The notes under the pieces: model-generated
Seen by the model: the letters and a program-made list of their open reading frames with translations, nothing else
Database searches by the model: none
What the model was told of the DNA's origin: nothing
NCBI RefSeq assembly: GCF_000698145.1
Contig: NZ_BAXB01000004.1
Span: 170,684-234,683 of the forward strand
Source of the DNA: Geomicrobium sp. JCM 19039
GTDB taxonomy: Bacteria; Bacillota; Bacilli; Bacillales; Marinococcaceae
Length of the DNA stretch: 64,000 nt
Direction: 5' to 3'
In this document: one piece after another, positions 38,712-47,248 of the stretch
Numbering within the stretch: the stretch's first letter is position 1
Layout of the letters: each line of letters begins with the position of its first letter
Translations under genes and position numbers: made by a program

Positions 38712-38966
38712 ATGGTTACAAGAGAAGTGACAGTCACTTTAAAATCTGGATTGCAGGCACGCCCTGCAGCGTTGTTCGTTCAAGAAGCAAATCGATTCGG
38801 TTCTCATGTCACCATCCAAAAAAATCATCAAGAAGTGAATGCGAAAAGCATTATGGGTGTTATGAGCTTGGCCATTCGTAAAGATACGGCAATTGTAATA
38901 AAGGCTGAGGGAAATGATGCTGAAGACGCAGTGAATGCGTTGGAAGCATTCGTGACTGAACATTAA
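38712..38966 (+). CDS. crh: catabolite repression HPr-like protein Crh
   Basis: 84 residues. An HPr paralogue in which residue 15 is Gln (SGLQARPAALF) instead of the phosphorylatable His, so it cannot take part in PTS phosphotransfer. The regulatory Ser is kept in NAKSIMGVMSL. It acts as Ser-phosphorylated corepressor of CcpA. Start ATG 38712 gives the standard N terminus MVTREV; an upstream in-frame GTG is less likely. It follows whiA as in Bacillus. Confidence 0.95.
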   Translation: MVTREVTVTLKSGLQARPAALFVQEANRFGSHVTIQKNHQEVNAKSIMGVMSLAIRKDTAIVIKAEGNDAEDAVNALEAFVTEH

Positions 38967-39004
38967 AAAGGTTGAGCGGGTTCGATCCGCTCAACCTTTT
39001 TTCG
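38965..39004. terminator. bidirectional terminator between crh and the protease gene
   Basis: AAAAAGGTTGAGCGG (38965-38979) pairs perfectly with CCGCTCAACCTTTTT (38987-39001), loop GTTCGAT, with T-runs on both strands. Confidence 0.92.
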
Positions 39005-41782
39005 TTATTCGCTTACGTTCTTCCAAACGTCCCACTGTCCAGAATTGTTCGGGTTTTCCCCTTGTGTCCACCATTTGGCTTCAAATAATTGGCCGTCATG
39101 GAGTACACGGTCTCCGCCGACGTAAATGTCAGATGTTGACCAAGCAGGGTAACCGTCATCTTCATCTGGCTCGGTGCAGTCTGAAGCGATTTTCCAAACA
39201 TCCCATTGTCCAGATTGTTCTGGGTCTTCCCCTTGCGTCCACCATTTGGCTTCGTAGAAGTTATCGTTGTGCTCAACTCGGTCTCCTCCTACATAAATGG
39301 AAGAGCTTGACCACGCGCTGTGTTCACAAAGCGGTGGGTTTTCTGGGTCTGGAGTTGGTTCTGGCTGCGAAGCATCTTCGTCATTTTCGACGACTGTAAA
39401 CACGTCACTTTGAGCGGTATTCGTTTGTTCGAGATATTCAGCATACCCAATCATCACGTAATCACCAGCGTCAAGATGAGTCGCATCATATGTTTCCTCA
39501 AACGTACCACCAGCAACATCAGTATACGAGTCAGCAAGTCCTAAATAGTTGCCTGTTTCTGCGTCATAGAGCCAGAATCCAAGTTCCTCTGCACCACGAG
39601 GTACATTTGCAACAAGATCAAACTCATTTGGCTTCTCTGTATCAAGAACATCTAGAGAAGTAATTCGTGGATAGTCAGGCTCGTCGACAAATAGAATTGT
39701 AGGTACCTCGATTGTATCGGTGAGGCTTTCAACAGTAATCATACCTTCATAATAACCACTGTCTAAAAGGTCAGGGTTCACTTGAATGTTCAGGCGGACT
39801 TCACCAGTTTGCCCTGGCTGAAGCGCAATGTCACTACTCGTCATCGCACTAATACCAGAAGGATTACCGTCAAATTCAATCGAGAAGCCGTACGCTTGCC
39901 TTTGATCAGAAACGTTATTAATCGTAAACGAGCTTCGCTTCGTTTGTACACCCTCATCTTCATTGAAGATACCAAACGAATGAGTGCCAGGCATGACTGT
40001 AGAGTCTACGTTAATGGCATCTGGAATGCGAATGCTACCTGTTCCTTGCGTATTATGCGGGTACGTATTCCCATCAGCGTCGACGAGCGTTTCTGCAGTA
40101 TTCATTAATGCTGCACGTACGTGTTCAACACTTGCATCCGGATCTGCATCCAAAAGAATAGCTGCTGCACCAGCGACGTGTGGTGCTGACATGCTCGTCC
40201 CTTGTTTGGAAGAATATCCGTGTGGGTTGCTGCTATCGTGTGTTGGCACAGTACTTACAATCGATACCCCTGGTGCAGACACATCTGGTTTGATCATCCA
40301 GTTAAACATGACCGGTCCGCGAGAAGAGAAGTCTGCAACCGTTTCTCCAACTTCACGGTCAAAAGCAAAGTCAAATGAAACAGTGTTGTCCCCGTTAGCG
40401 AGCGCATCTAGCATTGCTTGTCCGTCATTAAGCGACAATTTTACCGTCGGGATGTCTAAACCTGGAACGTCAGGTTGAGATCCTTCGACGTTGTTGTAAA
40501 TAATGGCACCGACAGCTCCAGCATCTGCTGCATTCTCTGCTTTTTCAACGAATGGTAAGTCCCCTCGAATCATCAGTGCAATGTTGCCTTCTGCGTCAAC
40601 ACCTTCAAAGTCTTCAGGTGCACCAATGCCTGCGTCAAAGAATTCATACTCTCCTTCGTTTAGACGAAGTAAATCCAACTCGTTAGAGAAGCCCATTACC
40701 TCAGCAGATGGATAGCTGCCAGTTTCTGTTTGCATTGCTGCAGTGTACTCAGCGAAAGGCAATTGTGTTGCACCGACTGAAATGGCTTCGCGTGACGTAC
40801 CTGGCGAGCCGACAGTCCAGTTCTCTGGCCCCGAGTTCCCGTTAGACGTAACGGCAACAACACCGTCTTCCATTGCCACATCAAGGGCAATGCTCGTCGC
40901 AAAGTCTGGGTCGTTCAGCGAATTCCCTAGCGACAAGTTCATCACGTCGGCGCCATCGAGAACCGCTTGCTCAATCCCAGCGATAACATTGGCTGTCGTG
41001 CCTGAACCACCGGGTCCGAGTACACGGTAGGCAAGAAGGTTCGCGTCCGGGGCAATCCCAGTAACAAGACCACTACCGGCAACCGTTCCCGCTACATGAG
41101 TACCGTGGTCAGTGGAACCACCACGAGGGTCTCCTGGAGGTGTCTCTTGTGGATCTTCATTATTATCAACAAAGTCATACCCTTTATAACTCCCAAAAGC
41201 TGGGGCCAAGTCAGGGTGTGTATAATCGACACCGGTATCAATAACAGCGACGGTTACACCCTCCCCGGTATACCCCATATCAAACGCTTCTTGATTCCCG
41301 ATGAATGGTCCACTGTCAAGCATGTCTGGGCTAAACTCTTCTTCGGCAATGGCAATGTCTTCACCAATTGTGTCCACTTCGTATTCCACATCTGGATAAA
41401 CGGCTTTAATGCCGTCGATGGTTAGAAGCTGTGGAATTTCATCTTCTGGAAGCTCGATGGAAAATCCAGAAAAGACATACCCATATTCTTGAACCACATC
41501 AACAGAGCTGACGTTCACTTCAATGTCATTAAGTACACGGTTACGCTCGTCTGTTAGTACGGAGCGGGATTGGCGTTCACCTGATTGTCTTGCGTCTAGT
41601 TCAGACTTTTCTTCAAGTTCAACGATGACCGTCTTAGTCTGCGAAGACGTGAAATCATGAACACCAAAAATTTGTGCTTCAATCGCTTTTTCTGCTTCCT
41701 CGGCAGTTGCCGCGTATGGAAGTGCAGATGAAGCTAACAGAAAGAAAATACTAGATAGTGCGAATGTTTTAAATTTCTTCAT
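39005..41782 (-). CDS. secreted Vpr-like subtilase with two CBM5/12-type domains
   Basis: 925 residues. Signal peptide, I9-type propeptide (about 45-140), S8 catalytic domain with Asp in AVIDTGVDYTHPDL (about 183), His in TDHGTHVAGTVAG (about 228) and Ser in KQGTSMSAPHVAGAAA (about 530), split by a PA domain (about 370-480). Then a beta-rich region with Fn3-like parts, an acidic-proline linker, and two C-terminal copies of a Trp-rich module (AWS-SSIYVGGDRVEHND and AWSTSDIYVGGDRVLHDG, each ending FYEAKWWTQGE or similar, QWDVWK) that match chitin/cellulose-binding family 5/12. It may dock on chitin or cell wall. RBS AAAGGGAGG. Vpr-type proteases mature Phr peptides in B. subtilis, a possible link to the rap-phr cassette. 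Confidence 0.88.
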   Translation of the reverse strand: MKKFKTFALSSIFFLLASSALPYAATAEEAEKAIEAQIFGVHDFTSSQTKTVIVELEEKSELDARQSGERQSRSVLTDERNRVLNDIEVNVSSVDVVQEYGYVFSGFSIELPEDEIPQLLTIDGIKAVYPDVEYEVDTIGEDIAIAEEEFSPDMLDSGPFIGNQEAFDMGYTGEGVTVAVIDTGVDYTHPDLAPAFGSYKGYDFVDNNEDPQETPPGDPRGGSTDHGTHVAGTVAGSGLVTGIAPDANLLAYRVLGPGGSGTTANVIAGIEQAVLDGADVMNLSLGNSLNDPDFATSIALDVAMEDGVVAVTSNGNSGPENWTVGSPGTSREAISVGATQLPFAEYTAAMQTETGSYPSAEVMGFSNELDLLRLNEGEYEFFDAGIGAPEDFEGVDAEGNIALMIRGDLPFVEKAENAADAGAVGAIIYNNVEGSQPDVPGLDIPTVKLSLNDGQAMLDALANGDNTVSFDFAFDREVGETVADFSSRGPVMFNWMIKPDVSAPGVSIVSTVPTHDSSNPHGYSSKQGTSMSAPHVAGAAAILLDADPDASVEHVRAALMNTAETLVDADGNTYPHNTQGTGSIRIPDAINVDSTVMPGTHSFGIFNEDEGVQTKRSSFTINNVSDQRQAYGFSIEFDGNPSGISAMTSSDIALQPGQTGEVRLNIQVNPDLLDSGYYEGMITVESLTDTIEVPTILFVDEPDYPRITSLDVLDTEKPNEFDLVANVPRGAEELGFWLYDAETGNYLGLADSYTDVAGGTFEETYDATHLDAGDYVMIGYAEYLEQTNTAQSDVFTVVENDEDASQPEPTPDPENPPLCEHSAWSSSSIYVGGDRVEHNDNFYEAKWWTQGEDPEQSGQWDVWKIASDCTEPDEDDGYPAWSTSDIYVGGDRVLHDGQLFEAKWWTQGENPNNSGQWDVWKNVSE

Positions 41783-42237
41783 AAAATCCTCCCTTTTTAT
41801 CCCGTTAATCGACTCCCTTAAATGCTACAATCCTCCTTTTTCCTACAGTAAATTATTTCGGTATGCTTAATAAAAATCCTGTAGAATCGTGGAAAGACAG
41901 GCGTTTAGACCTTTATGCGAAAAATACTTACGTCTTTTGTCCTTTCTTTTCTTTGAATTTCATAGTCTTTAAGTCAAGAAATTGAAGCCGTTTTCTGCCG
42001 AAGAACGAGCATCCATAGGAAAGTCTTAATCATAAAGAGGATGTGAAGGGGAGAATTCAACAAAACTGAAAAAAATTCAAGTAATTACTTCATGCACCAC
42101 TACTATTCGATATAAATTTCAAACGTGAAAAAAGGATATGCCTTGTAACATGTTCATACACCAGAAAAGGCTCAAGTGGTACGACCGATCATTTTGTAAC
42201 GTAGTGATACGTATTCTCTGTATATCAAAATCTAGTG
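41783..42237. other. intergenic region between protease and zinc locus
   Basis: No gene seen. It holds the divergent leaders: the protease RBS at the left end and the promoter of the Zur-controlled genes at the right. The middle is AT-rich with no clear hairpin. Confidence 0.5.
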
Positions 42238-42266
42238 TTGACAATACGAGCAGATTTGTTTAACCT
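42238..42266 (+). promoter_or_regulatory. promoter of the zinc locus
   Basis: TTGACA (42238-42243), 17-base spacer, TAACCT (42261-42266). The -35 box is perfect, the -10 box weak. Two Zur boxes follow immediately. Confidence 0.55.
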
Positions 42267-42271
42267 GTAAA

Positions 42272-42301
42272 TCGTAACCGTTACGATCGTAATGATTACG
42301 A
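42272..42301 (+). promoter_or_regulatory. two adjacent Zur boxes
   Basis: TCGTAACCGTTACGA (42272-42286) and TCGTAATGATTACGA (42287-42301) are perfect 7-1-7 palindromes placed end to end. The second equals the Bacillus Zur consensus TCGTAATnATTACGA. Zur with zinc should repress the genes downstream. Confidence 0.92.
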
Positions 42302-42327
42302 TTTATGATATTGAAGGAGGGGTGTGT

Positions 42328-42537
42328 ATGGGCGAAAACTTCGAAGAATGCAAAAAAACGAAAGCGTCATGAGTTGGTAGTGAAGTATGCTGAACTTCGA
42401 AAAGAGCTAAAAGAAAAGGGTGATTATGAGGTCGTCCTAGAGTCTCCATGCGTACATTTGGAAGGTCTCGTATTGCCTTTCGCAAACATGCGCATAAACG
42501 ACAAATACTTGGACTTAAAAATCAAGTAGGTAATTGA
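42328..42537 (+). pseudogene. rpsN2: decayed zinc-independent ribosomal protein S14 paralogue
   Basis: Remnant of the Zur-regulated S14 paralogue (YhzA in B. subtilis), which replaces the zinc-binding S14 during zinc shortage. The N-terminal part [19 protein letters not shown] and then [14 protein letters not shown] reads from 42332; the C-terminal part [20 protein letters not shown] reads from 42430 in another frame and ends at the TGA at 42535. About 20 residues between GDYE and GRPR are missing (a deletion near 64 bp), and the ATG at 42328 is one base out of frame with the body (ATGGGCG where ATGGCG is expected). The C terminus also departs from the usual GQIPGVKK. A strong RBS GGAGGGG and the Zur boxes remain. 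Confidence 0.82.
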
Positions 42538-42547
42538 GGGAGGATAA

Positions 42548-43798
42548 ATGAAAATTTTATATGTTTTCTTCTTTGGATTTGCTGTAATACTTACGGCGTG
42601 TATGGATCATCAGCAGCAACCAACAGAAGGAGGCAACGATATATTAGAGGTTTCAACCACACTTTTTGCACTGGAGGACTTTGCAAATAAAATTGGCGGA
42701 GAATTCGTAGAAGCAGAAAGTATATATCCTCCAAATGCGGATGCACATACGTTTGAACCTTCATCCACTGACTTTGTAAAACTTGCAGAACAAGATGTAT
42801 TTATATATTCCGGTGTTGGATTAGAACCATTTGCAGATACAGTGGAAGATGTTCTATATGATGAAAATGTTTACGTAATAGCAGCGGGAGAGCACATTCC
42901 TTTACGAGGTGAACGCAGCGATGAGGATAGTGTCGATAATCCTGATGTCGAGAGCCACCCGTATGGTGATGATATTCCAGAAGAAATAGCTGTGGAAGGC
43001 GTTGCTGATCATTATCATACGGGAGACACGGTGGTTATTACAGCAGAAATTGAAGAAGCACTCCAGTCTAATCACTGGCAATGGTATACCCGAAAACATA
43101 CGCATCACCAATGGGAGCCAGCAAAGGGTCAGGATCGGACAAATTTCGAAGCCGAAGCTAGAGACGGTCAGGAAATTATGCTCGTTATTTATGATGATAA
43201 TCTAGACCCGTATGTCCAATCTTCACCTGTAGAAATTGTGATTGATGATCATGATGGTACGAGTGGGATGGGTGACCCCCATGTGTTTTTAGATCCAATT
43301 CTAAGCATAGAAATTGCTGAAAATATTAAAGAGGTGTTCATTGAATTACTTCCTGAAGAGAGTGAAACATTCGAACAAAATTTTGAAAAAGTGAAAACTG
43401 AATTAGAAAAGATTGATGAAGAATTTCGCCAGACGTTTGCGGAAGCAGATCACCATCAAATTATTGTCTCCCATGCCGCGTATGGCTATTGGGAAGAACG
43501 TTACGGGCTTGAGCAGCTTAGCGTTCATGGATTATCCACGACACAAGAACCTTCACAGGCCGACCTTGTGGAAATTGTAGAAGTAGCATCAGAGAACAAT
43601 ATTCAATACGTAACATTTGAAAATAATGTTAGCAGTACGATTAGTGAAGTCATACAATCAGAGATTGGGGCTGAGAGCCTCATTCTACGTAATATGGAAA
43701 GCATCTCTGAGGAAGATCTCGAGAATGAAGAAGATTATTTCAGTATGATGAGAATGAACATTGATACGCTAGAAATTGCGCTAAACGATGATGAATAA
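42548..43798 (+). CDS. znuA: ZnuA/AdcA-like zinc-binding lipoprotein with inserted domain
   Basis: Metal ABC-transporter substrate-binding protein of the cluster A-I family, 416 residues. Lipobox LTAC at about residue 18. Ligand His residues are expected in NADAHTFEPS, DPHVFLDP, SHAAYGYWEERYG and the acidic site VTFENNVSS. Between the first and second ligands, where ZnuA has a His-rich loop, lies an extra domain of about 90 residues (about 150-240: GVADHYHTGD, HWQWYTRKHTHHQWEP, GQEIMLVIYDD, VIDDHD). The same domain occurs in the next gene. RBS GGGAGG. Zinc specificity is inferred from the Zur boxes. No permease or ATPase gene is adjacent. Confidence 0.85.
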   Translation: MKILYVFFFGFAVILTACMDHQQQPTEGGNDILEVSTTLFALEDFANKIGGEFVEAESIYPPNADAHTFEPSSTDFVKLAEQDVFIYSGVGLEPFADTVEDVLYDENVYVIAAGEHIPLRGERSDEDSVDNPDVESHPYGDDIPEEIAVEGVADHYHTGDTVVITAEIEEALQSNHWQWYTRKHTHHQWEPAKGQDRTNFEAEARDGQEIMLVIYDDNLDPYVQSSPVEIVIDDHDGTSGMGDPHVFLDPILSIEIAENIKEVFIELLPEESETFEQNFEKVKTELEKIDEEFRQTFAEADHHQIIVSHAAYGYWEERYGLEQLSVHGLSTTQEPSQADLVEIVEVASENNIQYVTFENNVSSTISEVIQSEIGAESLILRNMESISEEDLENEEDYFSMMRMNIDTLEIALNDDE

Positions 43799-43871
43799 GC
43801 TTATCTACGTTGAATGAAAGAAATACCTCAAATTTAAAATTAATAGGTAATCAAATAAGGAGATATGAATA

Positions 43872-44909
43872 ATGAATAAAAAACTACTTAAAGGATGGAG
43901 CATTGTACTCGCATCAGCGTTTTTTGTAGCTTGTGATTCCGATGATACTTCAGATGTAGGTTCGAGTGCTTCTAGTGTAGATGAGCAAGTAGAAGAAACA
44001 GGAGGAGAGGATCATTCTGACCATGATGAAGACCCTGGTCAGAATTCTCCAGAAGATGTTGATATTGAGGGATTAGCAGATCATTACCACACAGGTGATT
44101 CAATAGAATTGGTAGCGAGCTTCGATGAAGATGTAGATTATGATCATTGGCACTGGTACACGAGAGCTGATCATGATTCGGAGTGGCAATCAGTACCTGA
44201 CCATGGTACCGAACACTATTCAGGAGAAGCTACACATGATGGACAAGAGATTAAAGCAGTACTTTTTGATGCTGATCATGAAGCATATGTCCAGTCCTCT
44301 TCAGTAGAAGTTGTCATAGATGATCACGACCACGACCATGCACATAGTCATGCTCACGATGAAGAAAGCCAAAGAATCTATGATGGCTTCTTTTATAATG
44401 ACGATGTAGAAGATCGCACATTATCCGATTGGAATGGTGATTGGCAGTCCGTTTATCCCTATTTGGTAGATGGTACATTAGACGAGGTGTTTGAGCATAA
44501 AGCCGATGAAGAGGGCAGTGATATGTCTGCTGAAGAGTATAAAGATTACTATGAAGTAGGGTATGAAACAGATGTTGATCAAATTGTTATTGGAGATGAC
44601 AGCTTCACTTTTTATGAAAATGATGAGGAAAGTACAGCGAATTATGAATACGATGGATATGAAATTTTGACATATGATGCAGGGAATCGAGGGGTTCGCT
44701 TTATCTTTGAAAAGGTCGATGGAGACGAAGCCATGCCTGAATATATTCAATTTAGTGATCACGAAATTGCTCCAACCAGCTCCCACCATTTCCATTTGTA
44801 CTGGGGCGATGACAGAGAGGATCTATTAGATGAAGTAACGAATTGGCCAACATATTATCCTACAGAACTTAACGAAGAGGATATTGTGCATGAGATGATT
44901 GCTCACTAA
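43872..44909 (+). CDS. zinT: ZinT-like zinc-binding lipoprotein with shared N-terminal domain
   Basis: 345 residues, very acidic. Lipobox VAC at about residue 19. Residues about 55-150 repeat the extra domain of the upstream protein (GLADHYHTGD, HWHWYTRADHD, DGQEIKAVLFDADHEAYVQ, VVIDDHDHDHAHSHAHDEE). Residues about 165-345 form a ZinT/YodA domain (IYDGFFYNDDVEDRTLSDW, GDWQSVYPYL, EYIQFSDHEIAPTSSHHFH, HLYWG), with His ligands visible. In many Firmicutes AdcA fuses ZnuA and ZinT; here they are separate genes. It probably collects zinc outside the membrane and passes it to the ZnuA-like protein. RBS AAGGAG. Confidence 0.85.
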   Translation: MNKKLLKGWSIVLASAFFVACDSDDTSDVGSSASSVDEQVEETGGEDHSDHDEDPGQNSPEDVDIEGLADHYHTGDSIELVASFDEDVDYDHWHWYTRADHDSEWQSVPDHGTEHYSGEATHDGQEIKAVLFDADHEAYVQSSSVEVVIDDHDHDHAHSHAHDEESQRIYDGFFYNDDVEDRTLSDWNGDWQSVYPYLVDGTLDEVFEHKADEEGSDMSAEEYKDYYEVGYETDVDQIVIGDDSFTFYENDEESTANYEYDGYEILTYDAGNRGVRFIFEKVDGDEAMPEYIQFSDHEIAPTSSHHFHLYWGDDREDLLDEVTNWPTYYPTELNEEDIVHEMIAH

Positions 44910-44979
44910 CAGATCGATAAGTGCGTTTAACAAACCATCAACGTATGCTACAATGCGGGCTATTAGTGAGGTGAGACGC

Positions 44980-45897
44980 ATGAAATCATTTAAACTTAAT
45001 CTTACAGGTGAAGACGCAGCAAACATTATTTGCGACGAGCACCCAGATGCCGTTCATATTAAACGAATTGATATGGGTGAACGAAGCAGCGTGTATCAAT
45101 TTGAAACCGCTACTGCTCAGTATGTTGCTCATTTTAGGCCCGACAGTGAAAGCATAGATAAAGCGAGACAAGTCTATCATAAATATGGAGCAACACTTCC
45201 AATACCCGTAGTGCATCGTACGAATGTCGTTAATGGCATTCACTACATGTTTAGCGAAAGAGCAACGGGTAAGCCAATTGTTTCGTATGAAAAAAGTACC
45301 CAAGGCCACATCTTAATAAACTTAACGCTCGTTTATTCTAAAATCGCAAATACGAAAACGAATGGAAAATTTGGATGGATCGACCCTAAAGGGCATGCAA
45401 AGCTGACCTCCTGGCCAGAAGTGCTCGAAAGTTTCTTTATCGAAGAGGCCGACGGATTTTATGGGAATTGGAAAACACTATTTGAAGATGAGATACTAGA
45501 AAGGGAACCCTTTGATCAAGGGTTCAAAAAAATGATGGAGCTCGCGTCATATGCGCCAAAAACATCATTCTTAGTTCACGGCGACTTTCATCTCGGCAAC
45601 ATGTTATCAGATGGGGAGAAAGTTACTGGGATTGTCGACTGGGAAATGGCTATGCAAGGTGACTTCATGTTCGACTTAGCAGGCCTTCATTTTTGGTCAC
45701 CAGAGATGAACTTTCCTAAAATGATGAAAGAGATTTGGAAAGAACAGGGCATTGAAATACCCCACTTCAAAGAAAGGCTGTATGCGAATCTACTATTTAA
45801 AGCAACAGATGGCTTGCGTTTCTATGCAAAACAGGAACATAAGGAAGGATACGAGTATATAAAAACAAAACTTTACCAGTTGTTAAATGACGTTTGA
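44980..45897 (+). CDS. aminoglycoside-phosphotransferase-like kinase (APH family)
   Basis: 305 residues with protein-kinase-like APH fold: VAHFRPDSES near the N-terminal lobe, Brenner motif LVHGDFHLGNML (catalytic Asp about residue 202) and metal motif GIVDWEMAMQGD (about 220). The substrate is unknown; such proteins phosphorylate small molecules such as antibiotics, choline or sugars. ATG 44980 follows GTGAGGTGAG. It follows zinT by 70 bases and may be read through from the zinc locus or have its own promoter. Confidence 0.78.
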   Translation: MKSFKLNLTGEDAANIICDEHPDAVHIKRIDMGERSSVYQFETATAQYVAHFRPDSESIDKARQVYHKYGATLPIPVVHRTNVVNGIHYMFSERATGKPIVSYEKSTQGHILINLTLVYSKIANTKTNGKFGWIDPKGHAKLTSWPEVLESFFIEEADGFYGNWKTLFEDEILEREPFDQGFKKMMELASYAPKTSFLVHGDFHLGNMLSDGEKVTGIVDWEMAMQGDFMFDLAGLHFWSPEMNFPKMMKEIWKEQGIEIPHFKERLYANLLFKATDGLRFYAKQEHKEGYEYIKTKLYQLLNDV

Positions 45898-45905
45898 ATC
45901 GACGA

Positions 45906-45940
45906 AACCCCTCTATCGCTAAGCATTAGAGGGGTTGTCG
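45906..45940 (+). terminator. hairpin after the APH gene
   Basis: AACCCCTCTA (45906-45915) pairs perfectly with TAGAGGGGTT (45927-45936). The downstream T-run is poor, so efficiency is uncertain. Confidence 0.6.
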
Positions 45941-46089
45941 TAGCTAAGGCAATTCGCGGTTTCACTAACACACACAGAAATTGTACACATGGAACATGGG
46001 ATAGGGGCGGATTTTTTAACAATCGGTCTTAGACGCCCGAGGCTTTCAAATCCTAAGTCGGATGAGTTAAGCACGAACTGCTCATGCTG

Positions 46090-46326
46090 GGCAGAGGGTT
46101 CTGCTGCACAAAAATAGAGCCCTGCGCAATTCTGTTCCGGACGAGCGGTTCTGTCCGGCCCAAATGAGAGCCCCGCACATTTTGTTCCGGGCAAGGGTTC
46201 TGTCCGGCCCAAAAATAGAGCCCTGCGCAATTCTGTTCCGGGCAACGGTTCTGTCCGGCCCAAAATGAGAGCCCCGCACATTTCTATTCCGGACAGCGGT
46301 TCTATGCGGCACGAACCCCCCCCCCC
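46090..46326. repeat. 49-52 bp tandem repeats in A-B-A-B order, ending in a C11 tract
   Basis: Units at 46110-46161 (A), 46162-46210 (B), 46211-46261 (A), 46262-46312 (B), preceded by a partial unit. A units share AAAAATAGAGCCCTGCGCAA, B units share AATGAGAGCCCCGCACAT; both end TTCTGTCCGGCCC or similar. Eleven C follow at 46316-46326. No promoter or RBS suggests the open frames through it are coding. The rest of the gap 45941-46400 shows no gene. Confidence 0.85.
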
Positions 46327-46403
46327 AAACCTATAGGCAACGTGTCTGTTTTCCGATGCTACACTTTGCTTCTTTTAGATAAACGTCTATGGATTTGGTG
46401 CAC

Positions 46404-46436
46404 ATAAAAAAACACGCACGGCGTGTGCCGTGCGTG
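46404..46436 (-). terminator. terminator of clpP
   Basis: CACGCACGGC (46413-46422) and GCCGTGCGTG (46427-46436) form a perfect stem; on the minus strand it is followed by TTTTTTT. Confidence 0.88.
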
Positions 46437-46444
46437 AGAATGCT

Positions 46445-47041
46445 TTATTTACCTGGTTGGCCGTTCTTTTCAAAGATTTGATCGACAAGACCGTAGTCTT
46501 TCGCAGCATCTGCTGTCATGAAGTTATCACGATCGGTATCTTTTTGAATGACTTCAAGAGGTTGACCTGTACGCTCAGAAAGAATGGTGTTGAGTTTTTC
46601 ACGCATTTCAATAATGCGACGAGCATGAATCTCGATATCAGAAGCTTGACCTTGTGTACCACCGAGTGGTTGGTGAATCATGATTTCACTGTTTGGCAGT
46701 GCAAAGCGTTGGCCTTTTTCTCCAGCAGCAAGCAAGAATGCACCCATTGAAGCAGCCATACCGATGCAAATTGTGGATACTTTCGGCGTAATGTATTGCA
46801 TTGTATCGTAAATGGCCATACCGGCTGTAATTGAGCCACCGGGACTGTTAATGTATAAAGAGATGTCTTTATCTGGGTCCTCAGCTTGTAGGAAAAGCAT
46901 TTGCGCAACGATCGAGTTTGCTACGTTATCATCAACGCCAGACCCAAGCATAATAATGCGGTCTTTCAACAAGCGCGAATAAATATCATACGCACGCTCT
47001 CCGCGATTTGTTTGTTCAATAACTGTAGGAATTAAGTTCAT
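46445..47041 (-). CDS. clpP: ATP-dependent Clp protease proteolytic subunit
   Basis: 198 residues. Serine protease that forms a double heptamer with ClpC, ClpX or ClpE. Catalytic Ser in [11 protein letters not shown] (about residue 97), His in MIHQPLGG (about 122), Asp in TDRDNFM (about 171). Start [11 protein letters not shown] matches other Bacillus ClpP; an ATG one codon upstream is also possible after GGGAGG. A CtsR operator covers the promoter, so heat and protein stress should induce it. Confidence 0.97.
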   Translation of the reverse strand: MNLIPTVIEQTNRGERAYDIYSRLLKDRIIMLGSGVDDNVANSIVAQMLFLQAEDPDKDISLYINSPGGSITAGMAIYDTMQYITPKVSTICIGMAASMGAFLLAAGEKGQRFALPNSEIMIHQPLGGTQGQASDIEIHARRIIEMREKLNTILSERTGQPLEVIQKDTDRDNFMTADAAKDYGLVDQIFEKNGQPGK

Positions 47042-47070
47042 CATCAAACCTCCCTTGGAATATCTGCATA

Positions 47071-47100
47071 TATCTTACCGCATTGGTCAATAAAGGTCAA
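47071..47100 (-). promoter_or_regulatory. clpP promoter with CtsR box
   Basis: On the minus strand: TTGACC (47099-47094), 17-base spacer, TAAGAT (47076-47071). The plus strand reads GGTCAAT-AAA-GGTCAAA (47084-47100), matching the CtsR heptad direct repeat with one mismatch and overlapping the -35 region. Confidence 0.88.
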
Positions 47101-47248
47101 ATGAAAATGTCCGATTCAACACATGCACTCTTATATGATTTCCGAAATGCAGGTGATTCAAACGCATCTAGCGTGATTTCTTAATGTAGCGTATAATAAT
47201 TGTAACGTTCATTATTTAGACATATTTTCGTAGAGGGGGCGGCGTGTA

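Noticed and set aside
45919..46312. Minus-strand open frames with repeated RTEPLPG-like peptides
   Set aside because: They arise from the ABAB tandem repeat; no RBS or promoter, and the unit length (49-52 bp) is not kept as a multiple of three.
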